Position numbers and translations under genes: made by a program
In this document: positions 1 to 7,624 of the stretch, one piece after another
How the letters are laid out: the number at the start of each line of letters is the position of its first letter
Numbering within the stretch: the stretch's first letter is position 1
The notes under the pieces: model-generated
Database searches by the model: none
What the model was told of the DNA's origin: nothing
The model's input: the letters and a program-made list of their open reading frames with translations, nothing else
From: an uncultured Blautia sp.
GTDB lineage: Bacteria; Bacillota; Clostridia; Lachnospirales; Lachnospiraceae
Assembly: GCF_934372025.1 (NCBI RefSeq)
Contig: NZ_CAKROJ010000024.1
Coordinates: forward strand, 1-33,540
Direction: 5' to 3'
Length of the DNA: 33,540 nucleotides

Positions 1-1
1 T

Positions 2-74
2 GCGATAGTGGCGTAGTTGGTAACGCGCGACCTTGCCAAGGTCGAGACCGCGGGTTCGAGCCCCGTCTATCGCT
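2..74 (+). tRNA. tRNA-Gly (anticodon GCC)
   Basis: The acceptor stem GCGATAG (2-8) pairs with CTATCGC (67-73), followed by discriminator T. The anticodon loop TTGCCAA gives anticodon GCC and sits between CGACC and GGTCG. The T arm GCGGG/CCCGT carries TTCGAGC. CCA is not encoded. The gene starts one base into the window, so its promoter is not visible. An identical copy lies on the opposite strand at 31709-31781. Confidence 0.97.
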
Positions 75-85
75 CTTTTTATTTA

Positions 86-117
86 AGAATCAGGATATTC
101 TCCTGGTTCTTTTTTTT
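86..117 (+). terminator. Rho-independent terminator after tRNA-Gly
   Basis: A 10-bp stem (86-95 with 101-110, one wobble pair) with a 5-base loop is followed by a run of seven T on the plus strand. It lies directly downstream of the tRNA. Confidence 0.85.
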
Positions 118-130
118 ATGTAATAGAAAC

Positions 131-170
131 AAAAACACCCGATCTCCCATATATCTGGAAGGTCGGGTGC
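131..170 (-). terminator. Terminator of the AICAR transformylase operon
   Basis: The inverted repeat CACCCGA (136-142) / TCGGGTG (163-169), extended inward by further pairing, is followed on the minus strand by a T run (A at 131-135). It lies just downstream of the minus-strand CDS that ends at 202. Confidence 0.8.
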
Positions 171-201
171 AAAAAACTTTTTCTATATAAAATTCTCTCT
201 T

Positions 202-1386
202 TTAATGATGGAATAATCTGATTCCGGTAAATGCCATCACCATTCCATATTTATTGCAGGTATCGATTACTGCATCATCTCTTACTGAACCACCAGGCTG
301 TGCAATATATTTAACACCACTCTTATGCGCTCTTTCAATATTATCGCTGAATGGGAAGAATGCATCTGATCCAAGTGTAACATCAGTCATCTGATCAAGC
401 CATGCTCTTTTTTCTTCTCTTGTAAATACTTCCGGTTTCTCAGTAAATGTTTTCTCCCATGCACCATCCGCAAGTACATCCATATATTCTTCTCCGATAT
501 AAACATCGATGGCATTGTCTCTTTCAGCTCTGCTGATCGTATCTTTGAATGGAAGATTCAGTACCTTCGGACACTGACGCAGGAACCAGTTGTCTGCTTT
601 CTGTCCTGCAAGTCTGGTACAATGTACACGAGACTGCTGTCCTGCTCCAACACCAATTGCCTGTCCGTCTTTGACAAAGCATACAGAGTTGGACTGTGTA
701 TATTTCAGAATAATCAGAGAAACTTTCAGATCTCTCTTTGCTTCTTCACTAAGTTCTTTGTTTTCCGTTACAATATTTGAAATCAGTTCATCATCAATCG
801 CAAGTTCCTGACGACCCTGCTCAAAAGTAACTCCAAACACCTGCTTGTGTTCCAGCGGAGCCGGTACATAGTCCGGATCGATCTCAATAACGTTGTAATT
901 TCCTTTTTTCTTCTGTTTGAGGATTTCCAGTGCTTCGTCAGTATATCCCGGTGCAATCACTCCATCAGAAACCTCTCTCTTGATCAGCATTGCTGTGTCT
1001 TTATCACATACATCAGAAAGAGAAATAAAATCACCAAAAGATGACATTCTGTCTGCGCCTCTGGCTCTTGCATAAGCGCAAGCAAGTGGAGAAAACTCTT
1101 TCCAGTTCATATCCTCTACCCAGTAGATTTTAGCCAGTGTTTCTGTAAGTGGAAGTCCTACAGCAGCACCTGCCGGTGAAACATGCTTAAAAGATGTAGC
1201 TGCCGGAAGTCCGGTTGCTTTCTTAAGGTCTCTGACAAGCTGCCAGCCATTAAATGCGTCCAGGAAGTTAATATATCCAGGTCTTCCGGAAAGTACTTTG
1301 ATAGGAAGCTCCTGTCCCTCTTCCATATAGATTCTGGAAGGTTTCTGATTTGGGTTGCATCCGTATTTTAACTGTAATTCTTTCAT
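202..1386 (-). CDS. Stand-alone AICAR formyltransferase (PurH C-domain type)
   Basis: Transfers a formyl group from 10-formyl-tetrahydrofolate to AICAR to give FAICAR, the penultimate step to IMP. The 394-residue protein starts directly with the transformylase domain: a KYGCNPNQ motif at residues 7-14 (RYGxNPHQ in PurH) and the catalytic Lys-His pair at K67-H68 in SFKHVSPAG. The N-terminal methylglyoxal-synthase-like IMP cyclohydrolase domain of bifunctional PurH (about 200 residues) is absent. The start ATG has GGAGAG seven bases upstream and lies 13 bases after the stop of the separate IMP cyclohydrolase gene, so the two form an operon behind a ZTP riboswitch. Such stand-alone forms have been called PurV by some authors. 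Family assignment is firm; partnership with the upstream gene is inferred from adjacency. Confidence 0.93.
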   Translation of the reverse strand: MKELQLKYGCNPNQKPSRIYMEEGQELPIKVLSGRPGYINFLDAFNGWQLVRDLKKATGLPAATSFKHVSPAGAAVGLPLTETLAKIYWVEDMNWKEFSPLACAYARARGADRMSSFGDFISLSDVCDKDTAMLIKREVSDGVIAPGYTDEALEILKQKKKGNYNVIEIDPDYVPAPLEHKQVFGVTFEQGRQELAIDDELISNIVTENKELSEEAKRDLKVSLIILKYTQSNSVCFVKDGQAIGVGAGQQSRVHCTRLAGQKADNWFLRQCPKVLNLPFKDTISRAERDNAIDVYIGEEYMDVLADGAWEKTFTEKPEVFTREEKRAWLDQMTDVTLGSDAFFPFSDNIERAHKSGVKYIAQPGGSVRDDAVIDTCNKYGMVMAFTGIRLFHH

Positions 1387-1399
1387 TTCTGCACTCTCC

Positions 1400-2113
1400 T
1401 TACTGATTTTTATTTATGATTTTTGTGTTATAAGTTCCTGTTGCAATGTCAATATAACGTACAAATAATGAAACCTTATTATCTTCATTTAAACTGTTCC
1501 AGAGAAGATCTGTAAATGTCTCTATGTCGTCCGGAATATCAACCAGTTTAGGTTCTCCCTCAAAGCTTGGCAGCGGGTTTCCATCACATTTATATGTATG
1601 AATGAAACGTCCCTCTCCAGGAATTGCGTTCTCATAAGCATATGTATATCTCAGGCAGGAATCCGGATTTCCATTATCGCTTTTAAGAATAGACATTGCA
1701 TAGCTGTAATTTCCATTTTCGATATGCATGACACCAGAAATACGAGGTGTATAGTTCGGACCATCCGGCTCAAATTCGCGTGATCTTAATGACTGTTCAA
1801 AAGTCAGCTGTCTGTCAAGCCCTTCATAAATTGTATCTGTCTGATCTCCATTTGTTACAATTGTTTTATTACCAAGAACACGCACCGGAGCATAAATGAT
1901 CAGGCTCGGATCTGTCAGCTTAGATGGATCAAATGCCTGTGTACGGATTCCTTCACCCTCTGTGACAAATACACGATTTCTGCTGTTTTCGCTTCTTCCC
2001 ATAATAAAGTAAGCAGTAACTGCTTTTGTTCCATCCGCAGATCGTCCAATGACAATTCCTCTGCCCGGATAAGAATTATTTTTCAGTTCATTTGTCAGTG
2101 AGATTTTTTCCAT
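1400..2113 (-). CDS. IMP cyclohydrolase, archaeal PurO-like family
   Basis: Probably closes the ring of FAICAR to give IMP, replacing the missing PurH N-terminal domain. The protein is 237 residues and resembles the IMP_cyclohyd family (PF07826, known from archaeal PurO). It opens with a short lead into NNSYPGRGIVIGRSADGT, followed by AVTAYFIMGRSENSRNR, the pattern expected for the family's Ntn-hydrolase-like fold. There are two in-frame ATGs two codons apart. The second (2113) is preferred because GGAG lies seven bases before it but only one base before the first (2119). It is the first gene behind the ZTP riboswitch and is followed after 13 bases by AICAR formyltransferase. I recognise the family from conserved motifs and context, not from a search. 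Confidence 0.85.
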   Translation of the reverse strand: MEKISLTNELKNNSYPGRGIVIGRSADGTKAVTAYFIMGRSENSRNRVFVTEGEGIRTQAFDPSKLTDPSLIIYAPVRVLGNKTIVTNGDQTDTIYEGLDRQLTFEQSLRSREFEPDGPNYTPRISGVMHIENGNYSYAMSILKSDNGNPDSCLRYTYAYENAIPGEGRFIHTYKCDGNPLPSFEGEPKLVDIPDDIETFTDLLWNSLNEDNKVSLFVRYIDIATGTYNTKIINKNQ

Positions 2114-2169
2114 GTTCATTCTCCTTTTTTAACGTAATAGAATCGGATATACACCTCGATTTTAAATTG

Positions 2170-2272
2170 AAAAAACCGCCTGGGTAGTCTGTTTCCAGGC
2201 TGCCCAGGCGGTCGGCACGTTCATTTACTGCACTCCCTGTAGTTAACTCTACTTCCGCCAGTCATGCAGTCG
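2170..2272 (-). promoter_or_regulatory. ZTP (pfl) riboswitch with terminator expression platform
   Basis: Read on the minus strand, the leader has the pfl/ZTP signature. An outer helix pairs ACTGCA (2265-2270) with TGCAGT (2227-2232) around GACTGGCGG, a small hairpin (2239-2253) and GGGAG. These are followed by GCCGACCGCCTGGGCA. The GGCGG at 2255-2259 can form the aptamer pseudoknot with CCGCC at 2207-2211. The same CCGCC region can instead form the terminator stem (2176-2184 with 2203-2211) followed by six T (2170-2175). Known ZTP riboswitches bind ZMP/ZTP, which builds up when 10-formyl-THF is short, and turn on purine/one-carbon genes. That fits the downstream FAICAR/IMP genes exactly. Confidence 0.95.
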
Positions 2273-2280
2273 TTAAAATC

Positions 2281-2309
2281 ATAATATACTAAATTATCAA
2301 ATTTCGCAA
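2281..2309 (-). promoter_or_regulatory. Sigma-A promoter for the ZTP-riboswitch operon
   Basis: On the minus strand, TTGCGA (2304-2309), a 17-bp spacer and TATTAT (2281-2286). The predicted start lies near 2274, only a few bases before the first riboswitch helix. Confidence 0.7.
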
Positions 2310-2337
2310 GAACAAAAATAAAAACAATATTATTTAA

Positions 2338-2360
2338 TTCTGTTCACTCCGTTCACAGAA
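2338..2360. repeat. Intergenic palindromic repeat, copy A
   Basis: Six-bp stem TTCTGT / ACAGAA around the 11-base loop TCACTCCGTTC. It lies immediately after the guaB stop. It belongs to the same family as copies at 23808-23823, 30131-30161, 30249-30273 and 33071-33095. Confidence 0.7.
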
Positions 2361-2362
2361 AC

Positions 2363-3817
2363 TTATTCATCTACGCTGTAGTTTGGTGCTTCTTTTGTAA
2401 TATGAATATCATGAGGATGAGATTCTTTAAGAGAAGCAGCAGAAATCTTAATAAATCTTCCTGTAGTCTTAAGCTTCTCAATTGTTTCTGCACCACAATA
2501 TCCCATTCCGGAACGAAGTCCACCCATAAGCTGGAATACTGTATCTTCAACATGTCCCTTATAAGCAACACGTCCTTCAACACCTTCCGGAACAAGTTTC
2601 TTTGCATCCTGCTGGAAGTAACGGTCTTTGCTTCCGTTCTCCATAGCAGCAATAGAGCCCATGCCACGGTAAACTTTGTACTTACGTCCCTGATACAGTT
2701 CGAATGTTCCCGGGCTCTCATCACATCCTGCAAAGATACTTCCCATCATGCAGACATTTGCACCTGCTGCGATCGCTTTGGTAATATCTCCGGAATATTT
2801 AATACCACCATCTGCAATGATCGGAATTCCATAACGATTTGCCACTTCATAGCAATCCATAACTGCTGTAATCTGCGGCACACCGATTCCGGCAACTACA
2901 CGTGTTGTACAGATAGAACCTGGTCCGATACCAACCTTAACTGCATCTACGCCTGCATCGATCAGAGCCTTTGTGGCAGCGCCTGTAGCAACATTACCTG
3001 CAATAACCTGCAGATTCGGATAAACATCCTTAATCTGACGTACAGCACGAAGAATGTTCTCAGAATGTCCATGTGCAGAATCAATAACAATAACGTCAAC
3101 GTTTGCTTTCACAAGAGCTTCTACACGGGCAAGAACGTTTGCTGTAATACCTACAGCAGCACCGCAAAGAAGACGTCCCTGTTCATCTTTAGCTGCAAGA
3201 GGATATTTGATCTGTTTCTCAATGTCTTTGATTGTGATCAGACCTTTTAAGTTAAAATCATCATCTACAATGGGTAATTTCTCTTTACGGGATTTGGCAA
3301 GAATCTTCTTTGCCTCTTCCAGTGTGATTCCTTCTTTGGCTGTGATCAGCCCTTCAGAAGTCATACATTCTCTGATTTTCTTGGAGAAATCTGTTTCAAA
3401 TTTGAGATCACGGTTGGTAATGATACCTACCAGTTTTTTGCCTTCTGTAATCGGCACACCTGAAATACGGAATTTTGCCATCAGGTTGTTTGCATCTTCC
3501 AGTGTATGATCAGCGGATAAAAAGAATGGATCTGTAATAACACCGTTCTCAGAACGTTTTACCTTATCTACTTCCTCTGCCTGAGCTTCAATAGACATAT
3601 TCTTATGAATGATTCCGATACCACCCTGTCTGGCCATGGCAATTGCCATTCTATGCTCAGTAACAGTATCCATTCCAGCGCTCATCATAGGAATATTAAG
3701 CTTGATTTTTTTAGTTAAGTGTGTTGTAACATCTACCTGATTCGGAATTACTTTTGAATATGCAGGAACTAGCAGAACATCATCAAATGTAATACCTTCA
3801 CCAATGATAGTACCCAT
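2363..3817 (-). CDS. guaB: IMP dehydrogenase
   Basis: Oxidises IMP to XMP with NAD, the committed step to GTP, in the cytosol. The 484 residues match the usual bacterial length. The TIM-barrel start (ITFDDVLLVPAYS) is interrupted by a tandem CBS pair at about residues 95-200. The catalytic loop GPGSICTTR places the nucleophile at C303, and the later GGIKYSGDITKA and GMGSI motifs are present. GGAGG lies six bases before the ATG. The promoter overlaps the stop codon of the upstream DUF6106-like gene. The gene stands next to the IMP-forming pair on the same strand but outside their riboswitch, so IMP synthesis and its use toward GTP are controlled separately. CBS domains in this family bind purine nucleotides and modulate activity. 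Confidence 0.98.
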   Translation of the reverse strand: MGTIIGEGITFDDVLLVPAYSKVIPNQVDVTTHLTKKIKLNIPMMSAGMDTVTEHRMAIAMARQGGIGIIHKNMSIEAQAEEVDKVKRSENGVITDPFFLSADHTLEDANNLMAKFRISGVPITEGKKLVGIITNRDLKFETDFSKKIRECMTSEGLITAKEGITLEEAKKILAKSRKEKLPIVDDDFNLKGLITIKDIEKQIKYPLAAKDEQGRLLCGAAVGITANVLARVEALVKANVDVIVIDSAHGHSENILRAVRQIKDVYPNLQVIAGNVATGAATKALIDAGVDAVKVGIGPGSICTTRVVAGIGVPQITAVMDCYEVANRYGIPIIADGGIKYSGDITKAIAAGANVCMMGSIFAGCDESPGTFELYQGRKYKVYRGMGSIAAMENGSKDRYFQQDAKKLVPEGVEGRVAYKGHVEDTVFQLMGGLRSGMGYCGAETIEKLKTTGRFIKISAASLKESHPHDIHITKEAPNYSVDE

Positions 3818-3860
3818 TGTATTTCCTCCCTTGTATTATGTTGTTTTGATTTTGATTCAA

Positions 3861-3889
3861 AGTGTAACAAAAATAACTTACAGTGTCAA
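3861..3889 (-). promoter_or_regulatory. guaB promoter
   Basis: On the minus strand, consensus TTGACA (3884-3889), a 17-bp spacer and TACACT (3861-3866). The -35 overlaps the stop codon of the upstream gene (3886-3888). Confidence 0.7.
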
Positions 3890-4389
3890 TCCAAAAAAAC
3901 TTTGCTCGGGGCTGAATTTTTGATAGCCTGTGCCATCTGCTCATCCGGTTCAATTATGATCCTGCTGTTTTCCCCGCCACTTTTGGCAATAATTGCGAAA
4001 CGTTTGTGCTGTGGATTACCGGAAGAATAATCTAATGTTTTCATGCGACTGTTTCCGTTGTAATAATCCATTCTGTGTGAATCAAGCGGTGCAACCAGAT
4101 CTACTTCACTCAGTTTCAGTGAAGTCACCTTTTTACGTTTGGATTTTGCCATGACCATATCAATATCAAATTCTCCGTTTACAAAAAGATACTCATACTC
4201 CAGATCTGTGCGGGGGATTACAAAATAACATGCTATCCCAAGTGCAATTGCCACAACCAGGATAATCGGACTGATAAAAAGTCCTGCTCCGGCTGCCAGA
4301 ACAGTCAGTACGATCATTCCATATTTCACAACTGCGTCTTTCATTGTCGATTCTTTCTTAACCAGTAATTCAGAATAAAGATCGCTCAT
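3886..4389 (-). CDS. Small membrane protein, DUF6106-like
   Basis: The protein has 167 residues. An N-terminal cytosolic stretch (MSDLYSELLVKKES) is followed by two closely spaced hydrophobic segments at about residues 23-57. A soluble domain begins TDLEYEYLFVNGEFDIDMV and continues with a basic KSKRKKV patch. The pattern of a short head, two helices and the EYEYLxVNGxxDID motif matches what I recall of DUF6106 proteins of Clostridia, whose function is unknown. GGAG lies ten bases before the ATG. It is transcribed alone, with the groEL terminator upstream and the guaB promoter at its end. Confidence 0.65.
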   Translation of the reverse strand: MSDLYSELLVKKESTMKDAVVKYGMIVLTVLAAGAGLFISPIILVVAIALGIACYFVIPRTDLEYEYLFVNGEFDIDMVMAKSKRKKVTSLKLSEVDLVAPLDSHRMDYYNGNSRMKTLDYSSGNPQHKRFAIIAKSGGENSRIIIEPDEQMAQAIKNSAPSKVFLD

Positions 4390-4432
4390 ACGTACATTCT
4401 CCTTTATTTTTATGATTTAACTAAATTCTATC

Positions 4433-4468
4433 ATAAAAAGGGATCAACGTCTATAACGTCAATCCCTT
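4433..4468 (-). terminator. groEL terminator
   Basis: An imperfect 13-bp stem (AAGGGAT at one end, ATCCCTT at the other, with two wobble pairs) with a 5-base loop is followed by T residues on the minus strand. It sits between groEL and the next gene. Confidence 0.8.
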
Positions 4469-4494
4469 AATTCACTTACGTTATTACTCTTAAA

Positions 4495-6120
4495 TTACAT
4501 CATGCCGCCCATTCCTGGAGCACCTGCCGGCATAGCCGGAGTATCTTCTTTGATTGTAGCAACTACAGACTCTGTTGTCAGAAGTGTAGACGCAACACTT
4601 GTTGCATTCTGCAGTGCACTTCTTGTAACCTTAACCGGATCAAGGATACCAGCACCTACCATATCTACATAAGTTTCATTCAGTGCGTCAAATCCTACAC
4701 CTGGTTCAGATTCTCTTACTTTGTTGATGATAACGGATCCTTCCAGACCTGCATTTGCAGAAATATGGAAAAGAGGAGCCTCAAGAGCTTTAAGGATAAC
4801 ATTTGCTCCTGTCTTTTCATCACCTTCAAGATTTGCAACCAATTCAGCAACTTTCTTGGAAGCATGGATATATGCAGATCCGCCACCTGCGATGATACCT
4901 TCTTCTACTGCTGCTCTTGTAGCTGCAAGAGCATCTTCCAGACGAAGTTTTGCTTCTTTCATTTCAGTTTCTGTTGCAGCACCAACACGGATAACTGCTA
5001 CACCGCCTGCCAGTTTTGCAAGTCTTTCCTGTAATTTTTCTTTATCAAATTCAGATTTTGTTTCTTCAATCTGTTTACGAATCTGTGCAACACGGTCAGC
5101 GATAGCATTCTTGTCACCAAGACCATCAACGATAACTGTGTTTTCTTTTGCAACTTTAACAGATTTTGCACGACCCAGCTGAGCCATTGTTGTTTCTTTA
5201 AGATCGAGTCCAAGTTCTTCAGAAATTACCTGGCCGCCTGTAAGGATAGCGATATCCTGCAGCATTTCTTTTCTTCTGTCGCCATAGCCAGGAGCTTTAA
5301 CAGCAACAACCTGGAATGTTCCTCTTAATTTATTTACGATAAGAGTTGTAAGAGCTTCTCCTTCTACATCCTCTGCAATGATAAGAAGTTTTGCGCCAGC
5401 CTGAACAACCTGCTCCAGCAACGGAAGTACTTCCTGGATATTGCTGATCTTTTTGTCAGTGATCAGGATATATGGATCTTCCAGATTTGCTTCCATTTTT
5501 TCCATATCTGTAGACATGTACGCAGAAATATATCCACGATCGAACTGCATACCTTCAACCAGATCCAGTTCTGTATGCATTGTTTTGGATTCTTCTACTG
5601 TAATAACACCATCGTTGGAAACTTTTTCCATTGCATCTGCAACCAGCTGTCCTACCTCTTCATCGCTTGCGGAAATAGCTGCAACATTTGCGATCTGAGC
5701 TTTACCACTGATTTTCTGGCTCATTTCTTTGATAGCCTCTACAGCTGTATCTGTAGCCTTTTTCATACCTTTTCTGAGAATGATCGGGTTAGCGCCTGCT
5801 GCCAGGTTCTTCATTCCTTCATGAACCATAGCCTGTGCCAGAACTGTTGCAGTAGTTGTACCATCACCTGCTACATCATTTGTCTTGGATGCAACTTCTT
5901 TAATCAGCTGAGCACCCATGTTTTCGAATCTGTCTTCCAGTTCAATTTCTTTTGCAATTGTAACACCATCGTTTGTAATAAGCGGAGCACCAAACTGTTT
6001 GTCAAGTACTACGTTTCTTCCTTTTGGTCCGATTGTTACTCTTACTGTATCTGCAAGCTTATTTACACCAGTTTCAAGTGCTGCTCTTGCTTCTGCACCG
6101 AATTTAATTTCTTTTGCCAT
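4495..6120 (-). CDS. groEL: Chaperonin GroEL (Hsp60)
   Basis: Forms the 14-subunit ATP-driven folding chamber with GroES in the cytosol. At 541 residues it is full length. Visible signatures include the N-terminal AKEIKFGAEAR start, the ATP-site motif GDGTTTATVLA near residue 86, AAVEEGIIAGGGSA in the C-terminal equatorial domain, and a Gly/Met-rich tail ending GGMM. AGGAGG precedes the ATG. It lies 57 bases downstream of groES and the pair share the CIRCE-controlled promoter upstream of groES. Confidence 0.99.
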   Translation of the reverse strand: MAKEIKFGAEARAALETGVNKLADTVRVTIGPKGRNVVLDKQFGAPLITNDGVTIAKEIELEDRFENMGAQLIKEVASKTNDVAGDGTTTATVLAQAMVHEGMKNLAAGANPIILRKGMKKATDTAVEAIKEMSQKISGKAQIANVAAISASDEEVGQLVADAMEKVSNDGVITVEESKTMHTELDLVEGMQFDRGYISAYMSTDMEKMEANLEDPYILITDKKISNIQEVLPLLEQVVQAGAKLLIIAEDVEGEALTTLIVNKLRGTFQVVAVKAPGYGDRRKEMLQDIAILTGGQVISEELGLDLKETTMAQLGRAKSVKVAKENTVIVDGLGDKNAIADRVAQIRKQIEETKSEFDKEKLQERLAKLAGGVAVIRVGAATETEMKEAKLRLEDALAATRAAVEEGIIAGGGSAYIHASKKVAELVANLEGDEKTGANVILKALEAPLFHISANAGLEGSVIINKVRESEPGVGFDALNETYVDMVGAGILDPVKVTRSALQNATSVASTLLTTESVVATIKEDTPAMPAGAPGMGGMM

Positions 6121-6177
6121 GATGACTGTCCTCCTGAAATAATTAATGATCCATAACGTTTTTATTTAACGTTGTAA

Positions 6178-6462
6178 TTATTCAACGATTGCAAGAATAT
6201 CATTCTGTTTTACAATAATGTATTCTTCTCCGTCAAGTTTTACTTCTGTTCCTGCATATTTGGAATAAATAACTTTATTTCCTACAACAACTTCCATTTT
6301 AACTTCCTTGCCATCAACCATTCCGCCAGGTCCTACAGCAATAACCTCTGCCTGCTGCGGTTTTTCCTGTGCCTGACCCGGAAGTACGATACCGGATTTT
6401 GTTGTTTCTTCTGCTTCTAACTGTTTTAATACAACTCTGTCACCTAAAGGTACTAATTTCAT
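6178..6462 (-). CDS. groES: Co-chaperonin GroES (Hsp10)
   Basis: Heptameric lid of the GroEL chamber. The 94-residue length is typical. It begins MKLVPLGDRVVLKQLEAEETTKSGI, whose second half is the mobile loop that contacts GroEL, and ends with VKQNDILAIVE. It is the first gene of the groESL operon, under the CIRCE operator. GGAGG lies upstream of the ATG. Confidence 0.99.
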   Translation of the reverse strand: MKLVPLGDRVVLKQLEAEETTKSGIVLPGQAQEKPQQAEVIAVGPGGMVDGKEVKMEVVVGNKVIYSKYAGTEVKLDGEEYIIVKQNDILAIVE

Positions 6463-6502
6463 GATCTATTTCCTCCTTTATTGTTGCTTTTCTTCTGGAC
6501 TG

Positions 6503-6529
6503 TTAGCACTCATTTCATCTGAGTGCTAA
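6503..6529. promoter_or_regulatory. CIRCE operator (HrcA binding site)
   Basis: A perfect inverted repeat: TTAGCACTC (6503-6511), a 9-base spacer and GAGTGCTAA (6521-6529). It matches the CIRCE consensus with no mismatch and lies between the groE promoter and groES. HrcA, the heat-shock repressor that binds it, is not encoded in this window. Confidence 0.98.
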
Positions 6530-6540
6530 CCACTGTCCCT

Positions 6541-6569
6541 ATATTATTTAAATTGGTGATTTTCTGCAA
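6541..6569 (-). promoter_or_regulatory. groESL promoter
   Basis: On the minus strand, TTGCAG (6564-6569), a 17-bp spacer and TAATAT (6541-6546). CIRCE begins about 11 bases after the -10, so HrcA would cover the transcription start. Confidence 0.75.
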
Positions 6570-6660
6570 CTCTTTTCACAGTCACAGAATAGTTTATTTA
6601 CTTTTATATACTTATTTTTACTCTTATTTTCTTCTTTTTTCTCACTTTTTAATTTTTAAC

Positions 6661-6692
6661 AAAGAAAAGACCTTTTCCAATTGGAAAAGGTC
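6661..6692 (-). terminator. codY terminator
   Basis: A perfect 12-bp inverted repeat with no intervening bases (6669-6692), so the tip of the stem must open as the loop. On the minus strand it is followed by TTTTCTTT, just after the codY stop. Confidence 0.8.
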
Positions 6693-6709
6693 CTGTTTTT
6701 CATTCGTAT

Positions 6710-7495
6710 TTATGATTTCTTATTTCTCTGCGCCTTGATTTCTTCCAGTTCGTCAAAAATCACTTCATTAAGCACTTTGATGTAGGTTCCTTTCATACCG
6801 GAAGAACGGGACTCAATAACACCTGCACTCTCGAATTTACGAAGTGCATTCACAATAACTGATCTGGTAATCCCAACACGATCCGCAATCTTACTTGCTA
6901 CAAGGATACCTTCTTCTCCGTCAAGTTCATCAAATATATGAATAATTGCTTCCAGTTCTGAGAAGGACAGTGTATTGAACGCAGATTTTACAACCTGCTG
7001 TTTACGGTCTTCTTCCGCATTCTCTTCATGAACTGCTCGCATCATTTCCAGTCCAACTACCGTTGTTCCATATTCGCTGACGATAATATCCTCGATATCA
7101 TACGGTTTATCATTACGGTACATGAAGACAGTTCCCAGTCTTTCACCGGCAATATCAATCGGATTGATGATACCCTGACAGTTGCTGTTTACATGCTCAA
7201 ATCCAAGTGTCTGAAGATTGACGTTTTCTTTTGTAGACAAAACGCCCAGGAAACGTTCGTTTAACAGAGTATCCACATGTCCGCCTACAGTGTCTTCAAT
7301 CAACTCAGTGATTTCTTCCACACCAGGACACAAACTGATTCCAAGTACTTTACCTTTTTTGCTCAACACCAGAATATTAGAGCTTAATGTATCCATTAAT
7401 ACCTGACAGATATCATTAAACACAACTTTACTGGAGCTGCTGTTGTGTAAAAGTTTATTGATTTTTCTGGTTTTATCCAACAACTGAACGCTCAT
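6710..7495 (-). CDS. codY: GTP- and branched-chain-amino-acid-sensing regulator CodY
   Basis: Global repressor of Firmicutes that links GTP and Ile/Leu/Val levels to amino-acid metabolism, transport and development. The 261 residues match the family. The N-terminal GAF-type effector domain spans about residues 1-155 (MSVQLLDKTRKINKLLH, then CPGVEE). A linker helix precedes the winged helix-turn-helix at about 199-224, with IADRVGITRSVIVNALRKFE. It lies downstream of topA with its own promoter, and a near-consensus CodY box in the intergenic region suggests autoregulation. The IMP dehydrogenase that feeds the GTP pool and a likely target, ilvE, are in the same window. Confidence 0.98.
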   Translation of the reverse strand: MSVQLLDKTRKINKLLHNSSSSKVVFNDICQVLMDTLSSNILVLSKKGKVLGISLCPGVEEITELIEDTVGGHVDTLLNERFLGVLSTKENVNLQTLGFEHVNSNCQGIINPIDIAGERLGTVFMYRNDKPYDIEDIIVSEYGTTVVGLEMMRAVHEENAEEDRKQQVVKSAFNTLSFSELEAIIHIFDELDGEEGILVASKIADRVGITRSVIVNALRKFESAGVIESRSSGMKGTYIKVLNEVIFDELEEIKAQRNKKS

Positions 7496-7542
7496 TACGG
7501 CCTCCTTCTCTTGTTTTTCGATGTTTTCAATCTTATGGTATA

Positions 7543-7571
7543 ATAGTACACGTTTTGCAACGAAAATACAA
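7543..7571 (-). promoter_or_regulatory. Candidate codY promoter
   Basis: On the minus strand, TTGTAT (7566-7571), a 17-bp spacer and TACTAT (7543-7548). The match is moderate. No better pair with correct spacing was found between topA and codY. Confidence 0.5.
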
Positions 7572-7602
7572 GATATTTTTATATTTTTTTCGATTTTGTC
7601 TA

Positions 7603-7617
7603 CATTTTCAGAAAATT
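7603..7617. promoter_or_regulatory. CodY box upstream of codY
   Basis: CATTTTCAGAAAATT matches the CodY consensus AATTTTCWGAAAATT at 14 of 15 positions and is palindromic. It lies just after the topA stop and upstream of the predicted codY -35. Confidence 0.75.
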
Positions 7618-7624
7618 TATATAT

